Origin: Adlercreutzia equolifaciens DSM 19450
GTDB taxonomy: Bacteria; Actinomycetota; Coriobacteriia; Coriobacteriales; Eggerthellaceae
Direction: 5' to 3'
DNA length: 64,000 bases
Assembly: GCF_000478885.1 (NCBI RefSeq)
Contig: NC_022567.1
Span: 1,302,001-1,366,000, forward strand
Made by a program: the position numbers and the translations under genes. Positions 1 through 9,340 of this stretch are shown piece after piece. How positions within the stretch are numbered: the stretch's first letter is position 1; each line of letters starts with the position of its first letter. The notes below the pieces were generated by a model. It did no database searches. It was not told the DNA's origin and saw nothing but the letters and a program-made list of their open reading frames with translations.

Positions 1-75
1 GGCATTTCGTGCCATTACGGGCTTCAACTGGCATCCCGGGGTGCCAAAACGGGCTCGAAGTGGCATTTGCTCGTG
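1..75. repeat. Degenerate tandem repeat at window edge
   Basis: About 2.3 units of roughly 30-34 bases. Each has the form GGCAT...GTGCCA followed by ACGGGCT and a C/G-A-A-C/G step, so each unit also holds a small GGCA/TGCC inverted repeat. It lies just downstream of the dinB stop. GAGTTTT/AAAACTC at about 76-92 could be a weak terminator for dinB. The left part may continue outside the window. Confidence 0.4.
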
Positions 76-120
76 AGTTTTCGAAAAACTCGAGAACATG
101 ATGGGCCCGCTGGTAGGGAG

Positions 121-1419
121 CTACTTGTAGTCCTCGACGTTTTTCGAGGAGGAGCCGGTGGTGTTGCCGGATTGGCGCAGCTCGAAGCCGAAGCGCACGG
201 TGCCGTCGCCGAAGCGCTCCTGCAAAGCGTCGGTGGCGGCCAAAAGGCTGCGGCGCTTCTCCTCGTCGCGGATGAGCGCCTCGCTTTCAACCGCGTCTGC
301 GTTGTCATCGCCCCCAAGGACGGCAGCGTCGAAAAGCGCTTCCTGCACCGGGGCGCCGTCCTCCTCGAAATGGGTCACGGCCACACCGAGCAGGCGCACC
401 TTCATGCCCGGAGCCCACAGCTCCTCCGCCAGGCGGTGCACCACCGGGGCGAACGCGATGTCATCGTCGGTGGGGGCGGCCAGCGAGCACTGGGCCGAGC
501 GGGTCGTGCGGTTGTCGTAGCGCATCTTCACCGCTACCGTGCGGCCCTTGAGGCCCTTGCGGCGCAGGCGACGCCCCACCTTCGCCGAAATGGTGGAAAG
601 CGCCGCCATAATGTCCTCGCGCGTCTCCAGATCATGGGCGTAGGTCACCTCGTTGGAGACCGACTTCACTTCGTCGTCCTCAGCCACCTCGGATCGGTCG
701 CGCCCTAAGGCCCGATCGCGCATCATCTCGCCGTTCTTCCCGAAGATCTTCCGCAGAAGGGCGCCGTCGGCCCGGCCCATGGCTCCCAAGGTGCGCACAC
801 CGTGGGAAAGGAGCGTCCTCTCGGCGGCTGCCCCCACGCCGGAGAGCGTGCGCACGGGCAGCTTTTCCAGGAAGGCCGCCTCCGTGCCGGGGAAAACCAC
901 GGTAAGGCCCCGGGGCTTGTCGCGGTCCGAGGCGATTTTCGCCACGGACTTGGAGGTGCCCACGCCGATGGAGCAGGTGACGCCGAGGGCGGCCACGCGC
1001 TCCTGGATGCGCTGGGCCACGAGAACCGGGTGCTCGGTGTTCACGGCAGTGGGGGTGACGTCCATAAAGGCCTCGTCGATGGAGACCTGTTGCACGTGGG
1101 GCGTCTCGTCTCGCAGGATGGCCATGATGGCGGCGGACACCTCGCGGTAGCGGTGGAAATGGCCATGCGTCCAAATGGCTTCGGGACACAGCGCTCGTGC
1201 TAGCGACGAGGCCATGGCGCTGCGCACTCCGAAGGCGCGGGCCTCGTAGGAGCAGGTGGAGACGACCCCGTGGGCGTCCGCATCGCCGCCGACGATGACG
1301 GGCTTGCCCCGCCAGGCCGGGTGGTCAAGCTGCTCGACGGAGGCGAAGAAGGCGTCCAGATCCACCAACAGGATGGCCGGGCCCTCCCACGGCGGCAGGT
1401 AAGCGTCGCTATCGTTCAC
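121..1419 (-). CDS. dinB: DNA polymerase IV (Y-family, DinB)
   Basis: A 432-residue Y-family translesion polymerase, which copies damaged templates without proofreading. Visible family signatures are the N-terminal LLVDLDAFFASVEQ block (metal-binding Asp20) and SIDEAFMDV with the acidic pair Asp115-Glu116. Then come the thumb segment (SIGVGTSKSVAKIASDRDKP) and a C-terminal little-finger region. The length is above the usual 350-400 because of an acidic C-terminal tail of about 60 residues with no recognisable clamp motif. The start codon overlaps the 3' end of the upstream degV gene by 11 bases, so the two are probably translationally coupled. I see no LexA box upstream of the pair, so SOS control is not evident here. 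Confidence 0.95.
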   Translation of the reverse strand: MNDSDAYLPPWEGPAILLVDLDAFFASVEQLDHPAWRGKPVIVGGDADAHGVVSTCSYEARAFGVRSAMASSLARALCPEAIWTHGHFHRYREVSAAIMAILRDETPHVQQVSIDEAFMDVTPTAVNTEHPVLVAQRIQERVAALGVTCSIGVGTSKSVAKIASDRDKPRGLTVVFPGTEAAFLEKLPVRTLSGVGAAAERTLLSHGVRTLGAMGRADGALLRKIFGKNGEMMRDRALGRDRSEVAEDDEVKSVSNEVTYAHDLETREDIMAALSTISAKVGRRLRRKGLKGRTVAVKMRYDNRTTRSAQCSLAAPTDDDIAFAPVVHRLAEELWAPGMKVRLLGVAVTHFEEDGAPVQEALFDAAVLGGDDNADAVESEALIRDEEKRRSLLAATDALQERFGDGTVRFGFELRQSGNTTGSSSKNVEDYK

Positions 1420-2281
1420 TGGCCAGGAAGAACAGGGCCATGGTGCCGGGGCCGGAATGGGCGCCGATGACCGGATCCACGTAGTTGATGAGGATGTCGG
1501 TGACGCCGAAGCGCTCCCTCACGAGGTCGGCCACGTACTCGGCGTCCTCGATGCAGTCGCCGTGGCTGATGAACACGGTCTGATCCGCCACGGGAGAGGT
1601 GGCCGTCTGCTCCATATGATCGACCAGCGCCTTCAGCGACTTCTTGCGCCCGCGCACCTTCTCTAGCGGAATGAGGTGGCCCTCGTCGTCCACGTGCATG
1701 ACCGGCTTGATGTTCAGAAGGGTGCCGGCCCAGGCGCTCGTGCGGGAGACGCGGCCGCCGCGGAACAGGAACATGAGGTCGTCCACGGTGAACCAGTGGG
1801 CCAGATGCAGCTTGTTGGCCTCCAGCCAGTCGCGAACCTCGGTGATGGACGCACCCTCCTCGCGCATCTTGGCGGCGTACCAGACGAGCAGCCCTTCGCC
1901 CATGGAGGCGGCCAGGGTGTCCACCGCGAGCACCGTGCGGTCCGGGTAGGCGTCGGCAAGCTCGGCCAGCAGAAGGTCAATGGCCTGGTAGGTGCCGGAA
2001 AGCCCGCTGGAGAACCCGATGTAGAGCACATCCTGGCCCGAGGCAAGAAGCCCCTCCAGCAGCTCGCGGGAGTCCTTCAGATTCGGCAGTGACGTCGTGA
2101 TGACCTTGCCCTCGCGCATCATGGTGTAGAACTGCTTAAGATCGGTCTTCTGTCCCTTGAGGTAACTGTGATGCTCCTCGCCATCCACCATGAACGTGAG
2201 CGGAAGGATATGCAGGTCGAACTGGTCGATAACCTCCTCAGTGAGATTGGAGGAGGAATCGGTGACGATGGCGAAGGCCAT
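1409..2281 (-). CDS. DegV family fatty-acid-binding protein
   Basis: A 290-residue DegV-family protein. The family binds a fatty acid; in Firmicutes the FakB members present it to the FakA kinase. Whether a FakA partner exists here cannot be seen. The N-terminus MAFAIVTDSSSNL and the later YIGFSSGLSGTY segment are the ligand-pocket signatures. The ATG at 2281 is chosen because AAGGAG lies six bases upstream and the DegV fold starts there; the frame is open 27 codons further upstream without a better signal. It is the first gene of a two-gene minus-strand unit with dinB and is divergent from ileS. Confidence 0.9.
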   Translation of the reverse strand: MAFAIVTDSSSNLTEEVIDQFDLHILPLTFMVDGEEHHSYLKGQKTDLKQFYTMMREGKVITTSLPNLKDSRELLEGLLASGQDVLYIGFSSGLSGTYQAIDLLLAELADAYPDRTVLAVDTLAASMGEGLLVWYAAKMREEGASITEVRDWLEANKLHLAHWFTVDDLMFLFRGGRVSRTSAWAGTLLNIKPVMHVDDEGHLIPLEKVRGRKKSLKALVDHMEQTATSPVADQTVFISHGDCIEDAEYVADLVRERFGVTDILINYVDPVIGAHSGPGTMALFFLASER

Positions 2282-2411
2282 GGAGGGCTCCTTATCGGGT
2301 AGGGGGCTGCATTTTGCGGCACGCTGCTGCGCATCCGATATTCTAACGCAAATCGGGCCCATTGCACCTGCTGCGGCTAATGAAGCCTTTCCTGAGAAAA
2401 AGTTGTAACCA

Positions 2412-2442
2412 TTGCCCGCGTCGCGCCCCCTTGCCGTATACT
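2412..2442 (+). promoter_or_regulatory. Possible ileS promoter
   Basis: TTGCCC (2412-2417) and TATACT (2437-2442), 19 bases apart, lie in the 227-base gap between divergent degV and ileS. The fit is moderate and based on pattern only. The leader that remains is too short for a T-box. Confidence 0.35.
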
Positions 2443-2526
2443 TTGCAAGATACGCTCACAGGCGCCGCCGTCGCACTTCGACGGCCGTGATATAGAGGAA
2501 CCCGAGACGTGGAAGAGGGACGAACT

Positions 2527-5373
2527 GTGTCGAACAGCTACAAGGACACCATGAACCTGCCCGAGACCGATTTCCCCATGCGGGGGAACCTGCCGGCCCG
2601 CGAGCCCGAGCGGCTCGCCCAGTGGCAGGAAATGGACATCTACCGCCGTGTGCTGGAGAAGAACGCCGACGGCAAGCCCTTCGTGCTGCACGACGGCCCT
2701 CCTTATGCCAACGGCCCCATTCACATCGGTCACGCCTTCAACAAGATCCTCAAGGACTTCGTCGTTAAAAGCCACGCCCAGCGCGGGTACTTCACCCCCT
2801 ACATCCCCGGTTGGGACTGCCACGGACAGCCCATCGAGCATATGGTGGAAGTGACGCTCGGGCCCGAGAAGATGGCCGAGATCTCCCAGGTAGAGCTGCG
2901 CCAGCGCTGCCGCGAGTGGGCGGAGAAGTACGTCGATATCCAGAGGAACGGCTTCAAGCGGCTTGGCGTGAACGCCGACTGGGAGCATCCCTACCTCACG
3001 TTCATTCCGAACTATGAGGCCGGCAACGTGGAGATCTTCAAGGATCTGTACCTGAAGGGCTCGGTCTACCGCGGCCGCAAGCCCATCCATTGGTGCACCC
3101 ACTGCCACACGGCGCTCGCCGAGGCGGAGATCGAGTACGGCGACGAGGTGTCGCCCTCCATTTACGTGAAGTTCAAGCTGGATGCGATGCCCGGCGTGTT
3201 CGAGGCCTCCGGAGCCGAAGGCGCCGCCTATCTGCTCATCTGGACGACGACCCCCTGGACGCTTCCTGCGAACACGGCGGTGTCGCTGGCGCCTGACGCC
3301 GACTACGTCATGGTCACCGTCGGCGGCGACAACCTCATCATGGCCAAGGAGCTCGTGGAAACGGTGGCCGAGGTGGCCGGCTGGGAAGACTACGACTTCG
3401 TCCGCGGTGCCGACGGCGAGCCGGTGACGCTGACGGGCAAGCAGCTGTTCGGCCTCACCTACACCGCCCCCGTGCGCCGCGACATCAAGGGCACGGTCAT
3501 CTACGGCGATCATGTCACCTTGGATACGGGCACCGGCGCCGTGCACACGGCCCCCGGCCACGGCCAGGACGACTACCTCGTCGCGCTCGAGTTCGACATT
3601 CCCATGCTCATGCCCGTGGACGACAACGGCGTGTTCACCGGCGAGGCGGGGCAGTTTGCCGGCCTTTCCACCGACGAGGCCAATCCCGTCATCATCGACT
3701 GGCTGCGCGAGCAGGGCACACTCGTGGCCGAGAAGAAGATCAACCACTCCTACCCGCACTGCTGGCGCTGCCGCGAGCCGGTCATCTTCCGCGCCACGGA
3801 CCAGTGGTTCGTCTCCATGGACAAGAACGCCCTGCGCGAGGACGCCCTGCGCGCCATCAACTCGGAGGTGGAGTGGATTCCCGCCTGGGCCAAGAACCGC
3901 ATCGGCGCCATGGTGGCCGACCGTCCCGACTGGTGCATCTCCCGCCAGCGAAGCTGGGGCGTGCCCATTCCCGTGTTCAAGTGCGCCAAGTGCGGCAACA
4001 CGGTGGCCACGGCCGAGACCTTCGACGCGGTGATCGAGCTGTTCAACACCAAGGGCGCCGACGCCTGGTTCACCGAGGCGCCAAGCGATTATCTGCCGCG
4101 CGGCACCAAGTGCGAGGTGTGCGGGGGTACCGAGCTCATCCCCGAGAAGGACATCCTGGACGTGTGGTGGGAGTCCGGCGTCTCGCACACGAGCGTCTGC
4201 CGCCACCGTGCCGAAGCTGATGGGCTCACCTTCCCGGCCGACATGTACCTGGAGGGCTCCGACCAGCACCGCGGCTGGTTCCAGTCGTCGCTGCTCACCT
4301 CCATCGGCGCCTACGGCGTGCCGCCGTACAGGTCGGTCATGCACTGCGGGTTCACCGTGGACGAAGAGGGTCGCAAGATGTCGAAGTCGCTCGGCAACGG
4401 CATCGATCCGGAGGAGATGTGCAGCAAGTTCGGCGCCGATGTGCTGCGCCTCTGGGTGTCCTCCTGCGATTACTCCCAGGACGTGTCCATCTCCGAGAAC
4501 ATCCTGAAGCAGGTCTCCGACGCCTACCGTCGCTTCCGCAATACCTTCCGCTTCCTGCTCGGCAACCTGAACGACTTCACGCCGGACGACTTCGTGGGGG
4601 ACTGGGACGCGCTGGAGCCGCTCGACCAGTGGGCGATGGTGCGCCTCTCGCAGCTGCTCGCCGACGTGGAGGCCGCTTACGAGTCCTACCGCTTCAACAG
4701 TGTCTACCGGGCCCTGTACGATTATGTGAACGACATCTCCGCCGTGTACATGGACGTCACCAAGGATCGCCTGTACGCTGAGGCGCCGGCCTCGCCGCGA
4801 CGCCGGGCCGTGCAGACCGTGCTCATGAACATCCTGGAGGTGCTCGTGCGCGTCATGGCGCCCATCCTGTCGTTCACTACCGACGAGGTGTGGGAGTGCT
4901 ACCCGCCGGCCTTCAGGGACATAGAGGGCCGCGAGGCCTCGGTGCAGCTGGCTGGCTGGCCCACCGCGCGCGACTTCGTGCCCGCCCTTCCCGCCGACGC
5001 CGGCGCGCAAGTGGCGACCATGGAGGAGATGATGGCCGTCCGCGAGGTGGTCACCAAGGCGCTGGAAGAGGCCCGAAACGAGAAGATCATCGGCAAGAGC
5101 CAGGAGGCATCGCTTATCGTGACGGCGCCGGCGGCCCTAGTGGCCACGGCCGGCTCCTTCGACCCGTCGGTCTTCGAGGAGCTGTTCATAGTGGCCTCGG
5201 TGCAGTTTGTGGAAGGCGACGGCGACGAGATCACGGCGGCGGTCGCGGTGGCCGAGGGCGAGAAGTGCCCGCGCTGCTGGAACATCTGCGAGCTCGGTGG
5301 CAACCCGCGTCATCCGGACGTGTGCGAGCGCTGCGGGGATGCGCTGGACGCCATCGAGGGCGGGACCGAGTAA
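2527..5373 (+). CDS. ileS: Isoleucyl-tRNA synthetase
   Basis: A class I aminoacyl-tRNA synthetase that charges tRNA-Ile and edits mischarged valine. Visible features are the N-terminal NLPETDFPMRGNLP block, the HIGH motif (PIHIGHAFNK), the editing-domain stretch with IWTTTPWTLPANTA, the DWCISRQRSWGVPIP segment, the KMSKS loop (about residue 617) and a C-terminal zinc finger with CPRCW and CERC pairs. About 948 residues, the normal bacterial size. GTG at 2527 gives the conserved start (SNSYKDTMNLP) with a purine-rich GAAGAGGGA upstream; an in-frame GTG at 2509 is the alternative. It heads a run of closely packed plus-strand genes (ileS, lspA, RluA-type synthase, hemH). Confidence 0.97.
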   Translation: MSNSYKDTMNLPETDFPMRGNLPAREPERLAQWQEMDIYRRVLEKNADGKPFVLHDGPPYANGPIHIGHAFNKILKDFVVKSHAQRGYFTPYIPGWDCHGQPIEHMVEVTLGPEKMAEISQVELRQRCREWAEKYVDIQRNGFKRLGVNADWEHPYLTFIPNYEAGNVEIFKDLYLKGSVYRGRKPIHWCTHCHTALAEAEIEYGDEVSPSIYVKFKLDAMPGVFEASGAEGAAYLLIWTTTPWTLPANTAVSLAPDADYVMVTVGGDNLIMAKELVETVAEVAGWEDYDFVRGADGEPVTLTGKQLFGLTYTAPVRRDIKGTVIYGDHVTLDTGTGAVHTAPGHGQDDYLVALEFDIPMLMPVDDNGVFTGEAGQFAGLSTDEANPVIIDWLREQGTLVAEKKINHSYPHCWRCREPVIFRATDQWFVSMDKNALREDALRAINSEVEWIPAWAKNRIGAMVADRPDWCISRQRSWGVPIPVFKCAKCGNTVATAETFDAVIELFNTKGADAWFTEAPSDYLPRGTKCEVCGGTELIPEKDILDVWWESGVSHTSVCRHRAEADGLTFPADMYLEGSDQHRGWFQSSLLTSIGAYGVPPYRSVMHCGFTVDEEGRKMSKSLGNGIDPEEMCSKFGADVLRLWVSSCDYSQDVSISENILKQVSDAYRRFRNTFRFLLGNLNDFTPDDFVGDWDALEPLDQWAMVRLSQLLADVEAAYESYRFNSVYRALYDYVNDISAVYMDVTKDRLYAEAPASPRRRAVQTVLMNILEVLVRVMAPILSFTTDEVWECYPPAFRDIEGREASVQLAGWPTARDFVPALPADAGAQVATMEEMMAVREVVTKALEEARNEKIIGKSQEASLIVTAPAALVATAGSFDPSVFEELFIVASVQFVEGDGDEITAAVAVAEGEKCPRCWNICELGGNPRHPDVCERCGDALDAIEGGTE

Positions 5374-5949
5374 GTGGCCGCTCCCGAGACGTTAACCATC
5401 GAGAAAGAGCCAGGGGAGGCCTCTGCCGTGGAGGAGAGGCTTCCCAGCCGGCGCAAGCGCAACGCCGCCATCTTCGTTCCTCTTGCCGCTCTGTGGCTTG
5501 TCCTCGACATCGCCACGAAAGCTTACTTCAACAGCTTCTCCGTGGGCCAGGTGGTGGCCGATCCCTTTCTTGGTCTGGTGCAGTTCCGCCTGGTGCACAA
5601 CACCGGTGCCGCCTGGGGTATGTTCGATGAATCGACCTTCGCCCTCGGAGTGATGTCGGTGCTCGTCTGCGTCGCGCTCACGGTGTATTTGTTCACGGCC
5701 GGCAAGCGCGCCGGCGTTATGGAGACGGTGGGGATCGCGCTGATTGTGGCCGGCGGCTTGGGCAACGCGCTCGACCGCTTCACGTTGGGCTACGTGGTCG
5801 ATTTCATCGACACGGTGTTTATCAGCTTCCCTACGTTCAACGTTGCCGACATCGGGGTTACCTGCGGGTTCGTGCTGTTCTTCGCGGGGATGCTTTGGTC
5901 CATGAGGAAGGATGCGCCCGCGAAGGAGGTCGCATCGGAGGAGAAGTAA
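5374..5949 (+). CDS. lspA: Lipoprotein signal peptidase (signal peptidase II)
   Basis: Membrane aspartyl protease that cleaves prolipoproteins just before the lipid-modified cysteine. About four hydrophobic segments are visible, plus the two catalytic-Asp signatures: the NTGAAWGMF region and GNALDRFTLGYVVDFI. At 191 residues it has an N-terminal extension of about 30 charged residues before the first membrane segment. The GTG start directly abuts the ileS stop codon, the classic ileS-lspA arrangement. The window itself encodes several substrates: the four Tat lipoprotein flavoproteins and the lipoprotein next to dif. Confidence 0.95.
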   Translation: MAAPETLTIEKEPGEASAVEERLPSRRKRNAAIFVPLAALWLVLDIATKAYFNSFSVGQVVADPFLGLVQFRLVHNTGAAWGMFDESTFALGVMSVLVCVALTVYLFTAGKRAGVMETVGIALIVAGGLGNALDRFTLGYVVDFIDTVFISFPTFNVADIGVTCGFVLFFAGMLWSMRKDAPAKEVASEEK

Positions 5950-5961
5950 CCTGTTCGGGGG

Positions 5962-7056
5962 ATGACCCTCTGGCAGGACGTCGATAGAATGGATGCCATG
6001 TCACGCTCGCTTTGCCATATCGTCGCCACCGAGGACGCTGGATGCCGCCTGGATGCCCTGTGCGCCGCCCGGGGGCTCTACGCTTCCCGCTCGGCCGCCG
6101 CGCGCGCCATCGAGGAAGGCCGCGTCTTCGTGAACGGCGCCACGGTTTCTAAAAAGCATGCCGTGGCGGCGGGGGACACCATCGTCTACGAGGTGGACGA
6201 CGAGCCGGAGTCCGTGGTGGTCTACGGCGAGCCCATCGACTTGGATGTGCGCTTCGAAGACGAGGACATGCTCGTGCTCTCGAAGCAGATCGGGCTCGTC
6301 TGCCACCCCTCCGTCGATCATGCCCACGGCACGCTGGTCAATGCGCTTATCTGGCACTGCGGCGAGGACAACCTCTGCAACGTGCAGGGCGAGGAGGCCG
6401 ACCGGCTCGGCATCGTGCACCGGCTCGACCGCGACACCTCGGGCCTCATGCTGGCGGCCAAGACCGATGAGGCCGGGCGCGAGCTCATGGCGCAAATTCA
6501 GGATCGCGCCGTCGACCGCCACTACATCGCGCTCGTTCACGGCATCATGGCCCACGACACCGGCATGATCGACGCGCCCATCGCGCGCTCCGCCGACGAG
6601 CGGTGCCGCATGGCCGTGCGCGACGTGCCGAGCGCCCGGGAGGCCATCACGACGTTTCGCGTGCTCGAGCGCTTCGAGGCAGGCCCCAAGGACGACGGCT
6701 ACAGCCTCATCGAGTGCAAGCTTTTCACGGGCCGCACCCACCAGATCCGCGTGCACATGCAGTACACGCGCCATCCAATCGTGGGCGATCCGGTGTACAA
6801 CGCCCACGGCCCCCGCGACGCCCGGGCCCAGCTGGGGCTGCGCCGCCAGTTCCTACACTCCTACAGCATCGCCTTCGAGCACCCGACGACCGGCGAGCCC
6901 ATGGCCTTCGCCGACAATCTGCCGCGCGACCTGCAGGAAGCGCTCGATTCGCTGGCCGCGCGCTCGCTGGGCAAGACCGAGGCGGGGCGCGAGGTGGCCG
7001 AGCTCATGGCAACGTCGCCCGTCCCTTCCGTGGAAGGAGAGGTACCCGATGAGTAG
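5962..7056 (+). CDS. RluA-family 23S rRNA pseudouridine synthase
   Basis: Converts uridine to pseudouridine in RNA; the ileS-lspA neighbourhood and the architecture fit an RluD-type enzyme. An N-terminal S4 RNA-binding domain (RLDALCAARGLYASRSAAA through VSKKHAVAAGDTI) is followed by the catalytic domain with the RluA signature GIVHRLDRDTSGLML, whose Asp is the nucleophile. Also seen is GRTHQIRVHMQY. 364 residues from ATG 5962; ATG codons at 5989 and 5998 are alternatives because the first residues are not conserved-looking. The last 8 bases overlap hemH. The exact uridine target cannot be assigned from sequence alone. Confidence 0.92.
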   Translation: MTLWQDVDRMDAMSRSLCHIVATEDAGCRLDALCAARGLYASRSAAARAIEEGRVFVNGATVSKKHAVAAGDTIVYEVDDEPESVVVYGEPIDLDVRFEDEDMLVLSKQIGLVCHPSVDHAHGTLVNALIWHCGEDNLCNVQGEEADRLGIVHRLDRDTSGLMLAAKTDEAGRELMAQIQDRAVDRHYIALVHGIMAHDTGMIDAPIARSADERCRMAVRDVPSAREAITTFRVLERFEAGPKDDGYSLIECKLFTGRTHQIRVHMQYTRHPIVGDPVYNAHGPRDARAQLGLRRQFLHSYSIAFEHPTTGEPMAFADNLPRDLQEALDSLAARSLGKTEAGREVAELMATSPVPSVEGEVPDE

Positions 7057-8233
7057 GAAGCAGGCCGCCGCCCCGCGCAAGGTGGGCATCATCATTGCGA
7101 ACACGGGAACGCCCGAGGCTCCCACGAGAAAGGCCGTGAAGAAGTACCTCTCGCAGTTCCTCATGGATCCGCGCATCTGCCCCATGCCGCGCCCGGTGTG
7201 GTGGACGCTGCTGCATACGACCATCCTGCGCAAGCGCTCGCGCGCCTCGGCGGTAAAATACGAGAGTATCTGGACAGCCGAAGGCTCGCCGCTCATCGCG
7301 ACCACCGAGTCGCTCGAGCGCGGTCTGAACGAGTACTACGCTAGGGCGGGGCTGCCCGTGGTGGTGCGCACGGGCATGAGCTACGGCAAGCCCGGCATCA
7401 AGCATGCGGTAAAAGAGCTCAAGGAGGCAGGTTGCACGGAGCTTGTGGTGCTGCCCATGTACCCGCAGTCGGCCTTCTCCACCACCGGTTCGGTGAGCGA
7501 CGCTGCGAAGAAGGCCGTGCGCCGGGCGCGCTTCAAGGGCCGCGTGCGGTTTATCGACGGCTACGGCGAGGACTCCGTCTACGTGCGCGCCATCGCCGCG
7601 TCCATCCGCAATGCGGGCTTCTCTGAAGAGGCCGGCGACCGTCTTTTGTTCTCGTTCCACTCCATCCCGTTGAAGGATATCGAGGCGGGGGATACCTACG
7701 AGCTGCAGACCGGGGCCACGAGTTTGGCCATAGCCGGAGAGTTAGGGCTTGACCGCCGGAGCTGGACCATCAGCTACCAGAGCCGCTTCGATAAGGGGCG
7801 CACGTGGCTTTCGCCCTTCACGCGCCCCACGCTCGTACGCTTGGCCCAGGCTGCCGAGCCGGGCAGCCGCCTGTACGTGGTGTGCCCGAATTTCGCGGTG
7901 GACTGCCTGGAGACGCTCTACGACGTGCCGCAGGAGCTGGAGCCCATCTACCGCGCGGCGCTCGCTGGCGAGCTGGTGGATGCCGACGAGGAGCCCGGCG
8001 CCTTGGAGAACACCGGCAAGCGGGCGGCTCACTGCGACGCGCACTTGGAAGCCCACCGCGACATCGCGAAGACCGTGCGCATGAAGCGCGCGGCGGAGGA
8101 TTTTCGCCGCGGCGACCACCGCCAGCTTGAGGCCGACGAGCCTTTCGTGTACGTTCCCTGCCTGAACAAATCCCGGGCGCACCTCAAGGTGCTCACTCAT
8201 ATCCTCGCTCCCTACGTGGGAGATGAGGCTTGA
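7049..8233 (+). CDS. hemH: Ferrochelatase (HemH/CpfC family)
   Basis: Inserts ferrous iron into a porphyrin in heme synthesis. Hallmarks are GIIIANTGTPEAPT at the N-terminus, LLFSFHSIP with the metal-site His (about residue 204) and NFAVDCLETLYDVPQE with the conserved Glu (about 288). At 394 residues it is longer than the usual 310-350 because of a C-terminal extension ending in YVPCLNKSRAHLKVL. In Actinobacteria the substrate is often coproporphyrin III rather than protoporphyrin; I cannot decide this from sequence. AAGGAG lies upstream of the ATG inside the previous gene. A degenerate copy of the same C-terminal tail lies 2.8 kb downstream (11071-11193). Confidence 0.93.
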   Translation: MSRKQAAAPRKVGIIIANTGTPEAPTRKAVKKYLSQFLMDPRICPMPRPVWWTLLHTTILRKRSRASAVKYESIWTAEGSPLIATTESLERGLNEYYARAGLPVVVRTGMSYGKPGIKHAVKELKEAGCTELVVLPMYPQSAFSTTGSVSDAAKKAVRRARFKGRVRFIDGYGEDSVYVRAIAASIRNAGFSEEAGDRLLFSFHSIPLKDIEAGDTYELQTGATSLAIAGELGLDRRSWTISYQSRFDKGRTWLSPFTRPTLVRLAQAAEPGSRLYVVCPNFAVDCLETLYDVPQELEPIYRAALAGELVDADEEPGALENTGKRAAHCDAHLEAHRDIAKTVRMKRAAEDFRRGDHRQLEADEPFVYVPCLNKSRAHLKVLTHILAPYVGDEA

Positions 8234-8265
8234 GCGCTTTGTAAGTCATAGCAGGAGGGCAAAGC

Positions 8266-9189
8266 GTGGATGATTACAGCGCGGGCGAAACCATAGGCTT
8301 CTCCGCTCAGCTTGCCGCAATTTATACGGAGCTATCGAGGTACAGCAGTCTGTTCTGCCGGGCTCGTTTCGGTCTGTCGGTGACAGAATACGAGCTGCTC
8401 TTATGTCTGTGGGAGGCCGAGACGCCCCTTGGCTTCAATCAGCTCTCCGACTTCCTCATGCTGAAAACGAGCACACTTTGGCATATGGTCCCCCCGTTGA
8501 TCGACCGGTCTCTTCTCGCGGCGGAAAGCAGCGATGAGGACAGGAGGCGGGCGAGACTCTCCCTTACCGAGAAGGGTCGCTTGCTGGCTGAGGAATGCTG
8601 CCGCGACCTCTTCGCCTTCTCGAAGGGGGTGGCGCAGGAGTCGTTGCCCGATGTCGAGTACAATCACTATCTCAGCACGGGCATAGGCGGCAACCTCGAC
8701 ATCCTGCGTGGGCATGAGACTGATGTCGAGTTGAGGCGCGTGCCGAAAGACGGTCAGGGCATTGAGTTCACTCTCTTCACGAGAGCCATATTGGAGCGGT
8801 GGCGGGCCTGCGTCAAAAAAGAGTGTGGCTTGGCGTTCAACGAGTTCCGCGTGCTCCATGTGCTTTCCGGGGTTCCCAGTTTGCGCATACAGGATATATC
8901 AGACAGGCTCCTGTCGCCGCGCAGCCATGTGTCGCTGAGCAAGCGGCGGCTTTGCGAGGCGCACCTGGCAAAAGAGATGCCCAATCCCTTCGACAGTCGC
9001 TCGGTGCTGGTCGGCCTTACGGCCAAAGGCCAGCGAACGCTCGATCGGGCCTTGCCCGCTTTGGATGCCATTACGATTCCCGCGCACAACCCTGGCACAG
9101 ATGAGGCGGTGATGATTCTGAGGGCATGGCACTCGCGGATGTACTACAACCTCAAGCGCAATCACGCTACATTACTTGAGTCGTTTTAA
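8266..9189 (+). CDS. Tandem MarR-type transcriptional regulator
   Basis: 307 residues with two winged-helix halves in one chain. The first (about 35-115) has TEYELLLCLWEAETPLGFNQL, a recognition-helix region and DRRRARLSLTEKGRLL as the wing. The second (about 180-260) repeats the plan with FNEFRVLHVLSGVPSLRIQD and SVLVGLTAKGQRTL. Ordinary MarR proteins are about 150 residues and dimerise, so this looks like a covalent dimer (inference). GTG start with AGGAGG seven bases upstream. It is co-directional with, and 150 bases before, an exported flavoprotein gene it may control. The ligand is unknown. Confidence 0.75.
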   Translation: MDDYSAGETIGFSAQLAAIYTELSRYSSLFCRARFGLSVTEYELLLCLWEAETPLGFNQLSDFLMLKTSTLWHMVPPLIDRSLLAAESSDEDRRRARLSLTEKGRLLAEECCRDLFAFSKGVAQESLPDVEYNHYLSTGIGGNLDILRGHETDVELRRVPKDGQGIEFTLFTRAILERWRACVKKECGLAFNEFRVLHVLSGVPSLRIQDISDRLLSPRSHVSLSKRRLCEAHLAKEMPNPFDSRSVLVGLTAKGQRTLDRALPALDAITIPAHNPGTDEAVMILRAWHSRMYYNLKRNHATLLESF

Positions 9190-9340
9190 CAAAAACCGTC
9201 ATTCTTAAAACCAAAAAATGTTTTTGAACAGCCATAACTATTGAGCAAATGAGTGTCTATATTGACATTGTTTTTCGTTTTCCTCCTTCCTAGAATGCAA
9301 CGAGTCAACAGAAGTTGGCGCATCTCGAAAGGAGCGGGAA

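Noticed and set aside
2282..2508. T-box leader for ileS
   Set aside because: No specifier-like stem, T-box sequence or terminator is visible, and the leader after the likely promoter is too short.
121..2508. LexA control of degV-dinB
   Set aside because: No GAAC-N4-GTTC sequence found upstream of degV or inside the junction, although dinB is SOS-controlled in some bacteria.
2377..5010. Long open frame antisense to ileS (about 877 codons), and similar ones opposite the ech operon (25746-29669), 14259-16262 and 39.2-42.2 kb
   Set aside because: They are high-GC shadow frames: His/Gly/Arg/Val-rich, no domain motifs, exactly opposite well-supported genes.
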